From NCBI RefSeq assembly GCF_000963255.1, contig NZ_JYOV01000010.1:34148-98147 (forward strand): a DNA stretch of 64,000 nt. Reading direction: 5' to 3'. This stretch comes from Streptococcus infantis. Lineage in GTDB: Bacteria; Bacillota; Bacilli; Lactobacillales; Streptococcaceae. Positions within the stretch are counted from its first letter, which is position 1. Every line of letters begins with the position of its first letter. Below are positions 36,239 to 44,063 of this stretch, one piece after another. A program made the translations under genes and the position numbers. A model generated the notes under the pieces. It saw only the letters and a list, made by a program, of their open reading frames with translations. It was not told the origin of the DNA and searched no databases.

Positions 36239-36667
36239 TTATAATTTCTTCTTAAAATGAATAATTCTATTTGCCTCCTGAAATCCAATATTGAGATGAA
36301 ATCTTATAGAATCCGTATTCGTTAAAGTACAGTCACTTGCAAATTCCTTACATCCTTTATTTTTCGCCCATTCCTCACATTTTGTACAAAGATTTTTAGC
36401 AATATCTCTTAAACGATATTCCTCGTCGACAATAATCCCTTCTAAAAATCCAACAGGACTATATTTACAGCCTTCAACATAATCAAATCTGAGTGAACAT
36501 AGTGCTAGACCTACAATTGTGTCACCTTCAACTTCAGTAAAGATTGCAGTATTTTTGCCATTCGTATATCTTTTTACTTCATCAATAGCTTCTTTATCGG
36601 TCAATTGGGGCCATAATTGTTTCATTAGTTTAGCCGTTTTTATAGAATCTTTTGTTATTCCATCCAT
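36239..36667 (-). CDS. AAC(6')-like GNAT acetyltransferase
   Basis: 142 residues from ATG 36667, with GGAGG nine bases upstream. The order SLRFDYVEGCKYSPVGFLEG, EEWAKNKGCKEFASDC and HLNIGFQEANRIIHFKKKL closely follows the class-I aminoglycoside 6'-N-acetyltransferases. The acetyl-CoA loop, normally R-x-x-G-x-A, here reads YRLRDIAKNL, with Asp in place of Gly, which may lower activity. It lies immediately upstream of S51 copy 2. Substrate uncertain. Confidence 0.8.
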   Translation of the reverse strand: MDGITKDSIKTAKLMKQLWPQLTDKEAIDEVKRYTNGKNTAIFTEVEGDTIVGLALCSLRFDYVEGCKYSPVGFLEGIIVDEEYRLRDIAKNLCTKCEEWAKNKGCKEFASDCTLTNTDSIRFHLNIGFQEANRIIHFKKKL

Positions 36668-36792
36668 ATTGATGTTCCTCCGCAAATTACAAGCAAATGT
36701 TTCGAATCATGCTGTTACTTTGTTACTCATTGATTGATATCAATACCATCCCCTTCTACTTTTCGCTGTCTCAGATCGGAAGAGCAGAGACA

Positions 36793-36976
36793 CGCACTCA
36801 GCGGTTCGCTGTTACCGTATCGTTTCGTCGTATACTCCTTACTCTACGACAGCTATCCCATGGGCACCTTCTCGACCTTCAGTCTCACCTTGTCGCATGG
36901 GCCGTATCACTGCTTCTACTTCACTGATGACTCAGCACGTACAAGCAGTGATACGGCCTCAACATGTGGTAATATT
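36793..36976. repeat. Repeat element copy A (about 190 bp)
   Basis: About 190 bp similar to 38021-38210, starting at the CAGCGGTTCGCTGTTACCGT region and ending at GCCTCAACATGT. Contains the perfect 15-bp inverted repeat GCCGTATCACTGCTT (36901-36915) / AAGCAGTGATACGGC (36943-36957). Neither copy has a credible gene. Rest of 36668-37293 is AT-rich with a decayed protease fragment. Not a BOX or RUP that I recognise. Confidence 0.7.
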
Positions 36977-37132
36977 CTGCTTTTATACTAATAAACAAAA
37001 GGCAATGAAAATTATTTTAAAATGATACTGTGGAACGGAAAGATTATCACCACTTCCAAAAGAAACGACATCCATAACTCCACTTAAAATTACAATTGAT
37101 AATTCTCTAACAGTAATCATCTAATTATAAAA

Positions 37133-37255
37133 TCGTTACTTCCAATAATGGATAAACTGATCTAAAATTTAAAATTCTTTTCTTTACTAATTCTAGTACT
37201 CGCAAATATAGTATAAATTAAATGACCAATAAAAATGATGATAAAAATAACATAG
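37133..37255 (-). pseudogene. Remnant of a CPBP protease gene 3' end
   Basis: The sequence from TCGTTACTTCCAATAATGG onward matches, with scattered changes, 34617-34740, which spans the stop and last residues of the CPBP gene. Only this 3' part remains. It marks a second, deleted copy of the protease module. Confidence 0.7.
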
Positions 37256-37293
37256 TAGCCAGTCTTACAACTTACTACTTTTCATATGATAAT

Positions 37294-37785
37294 TTACAAA
37301 TGTCTTTCCAGCCACTCGATCTTTTTAAAATCCTTATTGTTATTGTGATCATTTCGATAGGAGTCTTGAGAAGAAGCTTTGTAAATACTTAGATACTGCT
37401 CCAGACTTGGAAGACGAAAAGTGATGCCTTCAATGTGAATAAGCTCTATATCCGATTCCGAAACTCCTGCAAAATCAAGTAAGGAATCGATACTTCCAAA
37501 TTCAACACTCACTCTATCCTTTTGGAATTCATGCTCATGAATATCTATTAAGACGTAACCTAAGTCTTTCATCTCTTTCATTATCTTGTCCCAGTCATAA
37601 ATTCTGAGATGATCAGGTGCTTCCCAACCTCTAGGGTCACCAGGCACATGAATGTCAATGTCAGACGGCCCCCAATTTTCTTTCGTTCTAAACTCCAATC
37701 CCAAAGAACCCATCAGTGTCGGTGTAATTCCGACTCGATTTAAATGGAAACAAATGGTTTTAAATTCTTCAAATAAGAGACTCAT
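37294..37785 (-). CDS. Hypothetical protein, nucleotidyltransferase-like
   Basis: 163 residues. TPTLMGSLGLEFRT followed by PSDIDIHVPG has the GS...DxD pattern of the nucleotidyltransferase superfamily (residues about 20-45). The rest (YLSIYKASSQDSYRNDHNNN) is helical. Such stand-alone domains occur in accessory regions; no partner recognised here. Function unknown. Confidence 0.68.
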   Translation of the reverse strand: MSLLFEEFKTICFHLNRVGITPTLMGSLGLEFRTKENWGPSDIDIHVPGDPRGWEAPDHLRIYDWDKIMKEMKDLGYVLIDIHEHEFQKDRVSVEFGSIDSLLDFAGVSESDIELIHIEGITFRLPSLEQYLSIYKASSQDSYRNDHNNNKDFKKIEWLERHL

Positions 37786-37805
37786 GTTTACTCTAAACCT
37801 TTCAT

Positions 37806-37967
37806 CTAAATGTTGGTTATTTCTACTTTATTACCTTGAACAAAATCATTTTCATTTTCTAGGGTATATCCAGTTATTTTAGATACAAATTCTTTTCCTT
37901 CTTTTAAGGACCCAAATGCGACTAGATCTTTATAAGAAGGATTTTGATACAATTCCAATATATACAT
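37806..37967 (-). pseudogene. Truncated copy of the 26263 gene
   Basis: ATG 37967 to stop 37806 gives 53 residues, MYILELYQNPSYKDLVAFGS and on, which resembles the first 50 residues of the protein at 26263 (MLILELYQNHYSKDLVAFDS). After KITGYTLENENDF it diverges and ends. It is another partial duplicate in this segment. Confidence 0.65.
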
Positions 37968-38020
37968 CTCTAGTCCTTCTGATTTTTGAACGATTATCCA
38001 CATTTCACAAACAAGCTTAC

Positions 38021-38210
38021 ACATTCAGTGGTTCGCTATTACCGTATCGTTTCGTCGTAATCTCCTGACTCTACGACAGCTATACCTCAGGGCACCTTCT
38101 CAACCTTCGGTCTCACCTTGTCGCATGAGCCGAACATCTGCTTCTACTTCACTGATAACTCAGCTCGTACAAGCAGTGATACTGCCTCAACATGTCGTGA
38201 TAGCAAACTT
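38021..38210. repeat. Repeat element copy B (about 190 bp)
   Basis: Second copy of the 36793 element, with CAGTGGTTCGCTATTACCGT and the common end GCCTCAACATGT. Its inverted repeat is partly broken: the left arm has changed, the right AAGCAGTGATAC remains. The stretch 37968-38305 has no gene. Confidence 0.68.
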
Positions 38211-38305
38211 CTATATTATAGAACGAAAGTGACTGAGTTGTTGCTTAAAATTATACTATAGAATGAAAATATTTTATAGTTACCATTTTTTCAACTTTAT
38301 AGTTA

Positions 38306-38923
38306 TCATTTAATAAATTTACTTGCTAACTTATAAACTTGTTGAATCTCTTTACTCTTAACATCCCAACTATCAAGTTCTTCTTTAATTAACTCTGGAA
38401 ATTTTTTGCTAATATCCCTCAAAGAATTGCCAACTGATTTTCTAACGTATTCACTGGAATCTTCTTTTAATGCTGCAATACGTCTAACGGCTTCACTCGG
38501 ATTATCCTTGAAATATGGTCTATTCGTCCATATTCTCAAGCCTTCTGTAACAGCTCTTCTGACATTTGGATTATTATTTTGTAGCCAGTCGTCAATAATC
38601 GGAAGGGATTTTTCATAACCTGTTTGCTTACAAAATTCATCAAAAGCCTTCGCCAATACTTCCTGAACTCTCCAATTATCATCTTTGGAAACTTCATCTC
38701 GCATAAATGCTAAAATATCATCTTGTTCTGATAAGTATCCAAAAAGAAATACACCGTACATTCTAACTTGATATACATTGGATTTATAAGCTAAAAATGC
38801 TAATTCTTTGATATACGCATTATCGTTTGATTGATAGTCAGCAAGAGCTCTTTTTTCTTCTTCTTTAAATCCATTTTCTATTAAAGAGAATTCTTTTTCC
38901 AAACTTAAAACATATTCTTTCAT
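38306..38923 (-). CDS. DNA alkylation repair (HEAT-repeat) protein
   Basis: 205 residues from ATG 38923 (MKEYVLSLEKEFSLIENGFK), with GAGGAA upstream; an ATG at 38941 is possible. HEAT-like helical repeats (YIKELAFLAYKSNVYQVRMY, NWRVQEVLAKAFDEFCKQTG, NPNVRRAVTEGLRIWTNRPY, SSEYVRKSVGNSLRDISKKF) as in AlkD-type DNA glycosylases. Likely removes alkylated bases. It is next to a UDG-fold-like gene. Confidence 0.82.
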   Translation of the reverse strand: MKEYVLSLEKEFSLIENGFKEEEKRALADYQSNDNAYIKELAFLAYKSNVYQVRMYGVFLFGYLSEQDDILAFMRDEVSKDDNWRVQEVLAKAFDEFCKQTGYEKSLPIIDDWLQNNNPNVRRAVTEGLRIWTNRPYFKDNPSEAVRRIAALKEDSSEYVRKSVGNSLRDISKKFPELIKEELDSWDVKSKEIQQVYKLASKFIK

Positions 38924-38951
38924 GTAACTTCGGTTCCTCATAGAATTTTAA

Positions 38952-39734
38952 TTAGTTTTCGATTTTTGGTTCAAGTTTATTTAAATAATCTTGGATCTCA
39001 TGAACTAATCTTTTCTTTGAAAATAAATCCATTCTACCACCTGAAACCATTCCACCAAAGAATACAGGAATTTTCCTATCCCCGAAAACTGTAAATGTCT
39101 TTATATCACTATCACACAACCATTGAGAAACTTGTGAATTATTTATGTATACAAATTTTATACTTTTACCAGCTTCTATAAGAGATTCAATGTGAAGTTC
39201 CAACATTTCTTTGCAGTATTGAGGGTAAGATACTGATTTTTTAAGTGGAAGTTTTTTAGAACTTGTTTGATGATAGTAGAACATATCTCCAATATAGATT
39301 GATACTTTCCTATTTTGGTGGTTTAAATACTCTTCATGTATCACATCTAAAATTTTTTTGTTCTTAAAATATTCAATAGAATGTTCTATTTCTTTTCTTA
39401 AAATATCCCATGATTTATTACACCAATGCCATTTAGCTTTATTATCAAAAATATCATTCATTAAATCATAAATAGGTTTATAGTATTTATTATAAACATA
39501 TTTACTTTTAATAGACTTTTTTAAACTATATAGATATGTCCTGTCATCTTCCTCAATTGTAGCATCTTCTTCATCTCCTGCAGGGTTTAGACCAATCACC
39601 AAAACACAATCTTTTTCAGATGTTGAGTTATCAAATTCAAAGCCTCTAATTCCAAGACTTTGATCTTTCTCATTTATATCTAAAGCCTCTATTGTTTTTT
39701 CTATAAACTTATTATTTTCTGGATTAGTTGTCAT
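38952..39734 (-). CDS. Uracil-DNA-glycosylase-fold-like protein
   Basis: 260 residues. CVLVIGLNPAGDEEDATI resembles the G-x-N-P motif of UDG-superfamily proteins. The usual late HPS motif is not seen; instead there is VFFGGMVSGGRMDLFSKK. So catalysis as a true glycosylase is doubtful. GGAG lies eight bases before the ATG. It follows the 427-residue HTH protein in the same direction. Role unknown. Confidence 0.55.
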   Translation of the reverse strand: MTTNPENNKFIEKTIEALDINEKDQSLGIRGFEFDNSTSEKDCVLVIGLNPAGDEEDATIEEDDRTYLYSLKKSIKSKYVYNKYYKPIYDLMNDIFDNKAKWHWCNKSWDILRKEIEHSIEYFKNKKILDVIHEEYLNHQNRKVSIYIGDMFYYHQTSSKKLPLKKSVSYPQYCKEMLELHIESLIEAGKSIKFVYINNSQVSQWLCDSDIKTFTVFGDRKIPVFFGGMVSGGRMDLFSKKRLVHEIQDYLNKLEPKIEN

Positions 39735-39787
39735 AATTAAAACTCCATAACCTACAACTTTCTTTAATAAATATATGAAAAATAAAG

Positions 39788-41071
39788 TTACCAGTAGTAC
39801 CTTTTCTCACTTAGATATTGTTCTTTTTGTTCTCTAGAATTTTCATGATTTCTAATTCCTAGTAATTCGTCTGTTGAAGAAACTATTGGGTCTATCCAGT
39901 CAGCTTTGGATCTAATCCAATCAATTTCCTCTTTACTATGTTTCCCTGCTATCTCCAATTTATCAGCCATCAGTCTTAAATCATTTGCTGTTTGAAAGTC
40001 TTCCAGCATATTAAGAAGAGACATTGTTCGCTTCTTCTCTTCTTCGATTCTATTTTGTAATTTTCTTTTTCGCTCTTGTTCTTCTTCGTATAGTCTTTCT
40101 CTCTCTTCACGTTCAAGTCGTAAGTTCTTAACTTTATAATACTCTTGGTAAATTAAAACAATTATTTCTGGTATTGATTGTTCAAGTGTGAATTCTTTAG
40201 TATCTTTAATGTATTTACCATCTATTATCTTAAATCGAAATTTTCCATTTGGAATATAGTCATACTTCTTTATTCTTGGTTTAAAAGCATATCTATTAAA
40301 CTTAACGCTATCATTGTACTCTGCAAGTTCTTTAGCTTCTTCTTTTGTTAATTCATGAATTACTTTGTCTGTTGATTCTATAACTTCAAAACGAACAATA
40401 TCCTTTTCAATTTGAATATCCCAATTTGAAGTTACATTATCGCCGATTTTTTCAATTACAGTAACTAGTGTATCTAAAAAGCGATATAAACGCGGAAGAG
40501 AATTTAGTGAAATATTTTTTACAAATTTAGGTTCTTTTAAATCATTATATCTGTGCCTAGAATCAAAGTAAGGATAAGAAGCTGCTTTTTCCCTCTTATT
40601 CCACTCTGCAATTTTATCTCTTAGATTAGCTACAGATTTATGTAATCTCTTATTTGGAGACTGGTTTAGGTTTGAAACTGCTTCAATAATACGCTCTATT
40701 TTATCGTCCTCTATAAATGATAATGAACTTCTTATACTAGTTGTATCAAGTTTAACTGTATCATCGTTTTTATCCTCCGTACTATCTTCTTTATGTTTAG
40801 CAACTTTAATTCTACTGTTCTTTAAACTTTTTCTATCAATATGAACCTCATTTACATCATTTTGTGGTAATGGAACGATAAGTTCACTTAAGTCTTGTCC
40901 AGTATTCTTACGATACCAATAACTACCCTTTGGAATTGGGATTTCAAATTCTTTACATTTCTTGAGTAAGTCAGAATAACTTAAATCATATTTCAATGAA
41001 ACTTGTTTCGCACTTATCTCCCAGATTTCTTCATAGAGTTCTTCTCTAGAAAAGGTCTTTATCATCTTCAT
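39788..41071 (-). CDS. HTH and coiled-coil protein of unknown function, 427 aa
   Basis: Start at ATG 41071 with AAAGGTG six bases upstream. The N-terminal 60 residues (TFSREELYEEIWEISAKQVS, then YDLSYSDLLKKCKEFEIPIP and KGSYWYRKNTGQ) form a sequence pattern I recognise from a family of large hypothetical DNA-binding proteins of accessory regions. Residues about 315-360 are a highly charged coiled coil (YYKVKNLRLEREERERLYEE). C-terminal helical domain. No catalytic motif found. Confidence 0.65.
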   Translation of the reverse strand: MKMIKTFSREELYEEIWEISAKQVSLKYDLSYSDLLKKCKEFEIPIPKGSYWYRKNTGQDLSELIVPLPQNDVNEVHIDRKSLKNSRIKVAKHKEDSTEDKNDDTVKLDTTSIRSSLSFIEDDKIERIIEAVSNLNQSPNKRLHKSVANLRDKIAEWNKREKAASYPYFDSRHRYNDLKEPKFVKNISLNSLPRLYRFLDTLVTVIEKIGDNVTSNWDIQIEKDIVRFEVIESTDKVIHELTKEEAKELAEYNDSVKFNRYAFKPRIKKYDYIPNGKFRFKIIDGKYIKDTKEFTLEQSIPEIIVLIYQEYYKVKNLRLEREERERLYEEEQERKRKLQNRIEEEKKRTMSLLNMLEDFQTANDLRLMADKLEIAGKHSKEEIDWIRSKADWIDPIVSSTDELLGIRNHENSREQKEQYLSEKRYYW

Positions 41072-41146
41072 TTGAAACACCTTTACCCTTATACTTTACA
41101 TCACTGTTTTTATATTTACCAAGCGAAAACGCAAATTCAAAAACTT

Positions 41147-41491
41147 CTAATTCTTCACTTCTGCATTTTCGCTTAATATAAAAAGTAAATCTTGTTTTAA
41201 ACCGTTAAATTCCTCTATAATTTTATCTAAACTGGCTTCAATATTTTCAACACGGATCTCTGATAGCTTACCGTGATTGTATGAAATCATTCTTTCGGCG
41301 ATAATATGATATGACCAACTCTCTGTGAAACGTCTGTCTCTTTCTTCATTATGAATAGCAAAACCAATTGGAAGAAGATTATTTCTAAGACCTATAGCAA
41401 CTGCCTGTGAACTTATACCTAAATAATCACCAGCAATTTTTAATGTGATTTTATTTAATTTTCTAATATCTTCGTCGGTATATTTCGGCAT
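41147..41491 (-). CDS. HTH domain protein, 114 aa
   Basis: KITLKIAGDYLGISSQAVAI is a clear helix-turn-helix; AAGGAG lies seven bases before the ATG. C-terminal helix is acidic. It lies just upstream of the 427-residue gene, so it may be its regulator or the first gene of the unit. No close family named. Confidence 0.65.
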   Translation of the reverse strand: MPKYTDEDIRKLNKITLKIAGDYLGISSQAVAIGLRNNLLPIGFAIHNEERDRRFTESWSYHIIAERMISYNHGKLSEIRVENIEASLDKIIEEFNGLKQDLLFILSENAEVKN

Positions 41492-41715
41492 GTTTGTACT
41501 CCTTTGTTATAATCCAAAATACAATATTATCTAATTTAAAATATCTTGATAGTATGCTATCTAGTTGCTTTCTCTAATAAAATGAATTTGTGGTACATCA
41601 TACTCTGAAAGTTAATAATCTAAAAGCTATTCAATGAAAAATTATTATTAAGATTTAGAGTTACTATCTTTTCAAAGTAAATCCATTTATAAATTCCAGA
41701 TACAGAAGTAAATAG

Positions 41716-42399
41716 TTATTTATTATCTAAGTCAAAACCAATCTGCCAAAATCCCATATCAAGTATTTTCATTTGAGGATACAGCATATCAGCAACAATA
41801 AAGTTTTTTTGAACTGAATTTAATTGTTCTAAGTTTCTCTCGTAAAAATCTACTAGTTGTAAAATAGATTTAATGTTATAGGTTCCACTTGCAATCTTTT
41901 GCGATCTTATTCCAGCAACAAAATATCTGTCATATGCCGGAACACAACCGAGTGTGCCCATCAGTATCTTTGTGATTAGTGTATCTGATAAGTTGTTTTT
42001 TGGCGCTGAACCCCTCACTGCACGCCTGATTTCATCATAATAATTAGCAATAAACTCATTAATTTCTTTTAGCAATTTTTGATTACTTTCATTTCTAAAA
42101 TTTTTACATTCTATTCCTGCTAGAGAATCATATTTGTTGCTTAAAATCTCACTCACAACAGGGATGTGTACTCTATAATCCTTTTGTAATAGAAATGAAG
42201 AACCTCGATACATCCCCCAACTTGCCAAATAAAATGCAAGTTGTAAACTCAGGTAATCAAGATTCACATCATTCTCTTTTCGAGCTATCATAAAATGTGA
42301 ATAGCAATGTTCCCATGAACGATATCTGTCATGTTCATCAGCTTTTAAATCGTTATAAAATTCAGTTGATGATTTAATTATCATATCGATTGTTTCCAT
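41716..42399 (-). CDS. Hypothetical protein, 227 aa
   Basis: Start chosen at ATG 42399 (METIDMIIKSSTEFYNDLKA); an upstream TTG at 42420 is open too. All-helical, with aromatic-rich DRYRSWEHCYSHFMIARKEN and QLAFYLASWGMYRGSSFLLQ. The conserved look of these stretches suggests a real family, but I do not recognise it. No signal peptide or membrane helix. Confidence 0.65.
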   Translation of the reverse strand: METIDMIIKSSTEFYNDLKADEHDRYRSWEHCYSHFMIARKENDVNLDYLSLQLAFYLASWGMYRGSSFLLQKDYRVHIPVVSEILSNKYDSLAGIECKNFRNESNQKLLKEINEFIANYYDEIRRAVRGSAPKNNLSDTLITKILMGTLGCVPAYDRYFVAGIRSQKIASGTYNIKSILQLVDFYERNLEQLNSVQKNFIVADMLYPQMKILDMGFWQIGFDLDNK

Positions 42400-42477
42400 A
42401 CTTCCTGCTTTCCTAATCAATTTTCAAATATATAGCGTTTTCATTATTTTCTTAACCTATTATATCATTATTCAAAA

Positions 42478-42505
42478 CAAAAAACTGCAACTTACTAGTT
42501 GCAGT
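42478..42505 (-). terminator. Intrinsic terminator after the 42532 gene
   Basis: ACTGCAAC (42484-42491) / GTTGCAGT (42498-42505), 8-bp stem, 6-base loop, T run in the minus direction. Confidence 0.8.
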
Positions 42506-42531
42506 TAAACACAGATTTACTTCTGTTCCTT

Positions 42532-43102
42532 TTAGAAACTTATATTTTCATTTTGAGGCATAGTAAAAACATCGTTTTTTTCAAAATAAGGTTTTACCAT
42601 TTCTTTCCATCTAGCCTTGTTAAATTTGATTGATTTTAAAGGAGATAGGCCATAATTTCTCAATGCATAACCAGCTGTCACTTTCTTAACTTCCGAGACC
42701 TGCTTATCAGAGTCAGTCTGTACTTTTGAAAGAGCGACGCTTGTTTCCACAGCTGTTTTTATTGTAGCTAGATTGACTTCCTTATCTGTGATAACTTGAA
42801 CAGCTTCATGCTTAGCTACTTGGGCTACTTTATCTAATTCCTCGTTCGAAACGGTAAAGGTTAATTCTCCACTTGCCTGACCACTTAATTTGGCTTGGAT
42901 TATATGTTCAGTACTATCAGCTGGCTTTGCTTGGATAAGATTGGAAGCAGGATTTTCAGTTCTCACAACCTCATCTGCATGAACAAGTTGCCCACCTAGA
43001 CCAACAACTGCGGTCATCAAATTTTCAATCGCAACCGAACAAAGGAGCGTATTTTTTGCTTTTACGAAAAACATGTTTCTCGCCTTTTTCTTGAATCAAC
43101 AT
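42532..43102 (-). pseudogene. Broken secreted or surface protein gene
   Basis: The true start is ATG 43102 (MLIQEKGEKHVFRKSKKYA), which has AGGAGG seven bases upstream; that frame soon ends. The other frame carries the signal-peptide core and cleavage region (LCSVAI, then TAVVGLGGQLVHADEVV) and continues to 42532. Total length is 3n+1, so there is one frameshift near 43045. The mature part, about 140 residues, lacks a sorting signal. It looks like the N-terminal remains of a larger exported protein. Confidence 0.7.
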
Positions 43103-43220
43103 GTAACTACCTCCTACTATTTAGTTTTCTCTCTAATACTACCAAAACGCCTTGAAATAGTTATCGCATGAAAAAGAACAGCAAAAAACTACCTGAACTA
43201 AGTCAAGTGACTTGAACATA

Positions 43221-43252
43221 AAAAACGGGAGAGCTGACGCATCAGTCCTCCC
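43221..43252 (-). terminator. Intrinsic terminator of the AbiE-type operon
   Basis: GGGAG (43227-43231) pairs with CTCCC (43248-43252) around an inner CTGA/TCAG stem; six T follow on the minus strand. Confidence 0.75.
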
Positions 43253-43304
43253 AGACAAAAACAAGTATGTCACATTCCAATATACCTATGTTACTACAAT
43301 TATT

Positions 43305-44063
43305 TTAACTATCTAAAAAATCTTTCAAAATTTCAAAAACTTCATTTCGATTCAATAAAATATCATCATTTTGAGGAATAGTTGATATCACAGACTCAAG
43401 TTCTATCACAAAACGGTGCATATCTGCTTTTACCGTGTCACTAGAGGTTATATTTGATAGCTTTTCACTCCCTACTAATAGAGCTGTTAATCGAGTAATA
43501 TCGTTCAAATGTTTTTTTATGGCTTTACTTAAACCTTGAATACCTGTGGCAGAGCGTTCTCTCATATCCAACCAAGCTTTAGCCTTGAAAATAATTAAAC
43601 CACGATTACTCAACACCGAGTATCCCTGAATGGATTCTTTTTCATGCACTAATATATTATAATAATCCTTATCCAATAATAAGGCCGACAAACTAGCATC
43701 TTCATCAAAATGTAAGGGTGTTTCTCTCCCCTCCTTCTTTAATGGGTATTCTGGTAAAATGCTAAATAGTTCAATCATAGAAGGAAACTCAGGCTTATTG
43801 GTTGTAAATCGAAATAGCTGTGCTTTTTCATCCTTCTGACTTCCTTGATATTCTCCCAATTCTAAAAAGTGATTCAAGGTATCATAAAATTCCTTATTTT
43901 TTAATTCATCAATGATTACCATATCATAATCTTTTGTTGTCCGACTTTTAAATCCTTGCGAATCCAGTATAATAGAGGTTGCAGTCCCTCCAATCAAAAC
44001 ATAATAGTCTTGAAAATTCGCAAACATTTCTTGAAAAATAGCTTTCGTATTAGCTGACATCAT
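43305..44063 (-). CDS. abiEii: AbiEii/DUF1814-type nucleotidyltransferase toxin
   Basis: 252 residues. The motif LIGGTATSIILDSQGFKSRTTKDYDMVI holds the GG/S...DxD nucleotidyltransferase core of AbiEii. The later IIFKAKAWLDMRER fits the conserved K-A-W-L-D segment of this family. AbiE toxins act as NTP transferases and cause growth arrest in phage abortive infection. ATG overlaps the antitoxin gene by 14 bases, as in other AbiE systems. Whether it blocks phage here is unproven. Confidence 0.82.
   Translation of the reverse strand: MMSANTKAIFQEMFANFQDYYVLIGGTATSIILDSQGFKSRTTKDYDMVIIDELKNKEFYDTLNHFLELGEYQGSQKDEKAQLFRFTTNKPEFPSMIELFSILPEYPLKKEGRETPLHFDEDASLSALLLDKDYYNILVHEKESIQGYSVLSNRGLIIFKAKAWLDMRERSATGIQGLSKAIKKHLNDITRLTALLVGSEKLSNITSSDTVKADMHRFVIELESVISTIPQNDDILLNRNEVFEILKDFLDS

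Noticed and set aside
36697..36991. Two plus-strand frames in the 190-bp repeat
   Set aside because: No RBS, low-complexity Ser/Leu-rich translation, and the second repeat copy does not keep either frame.
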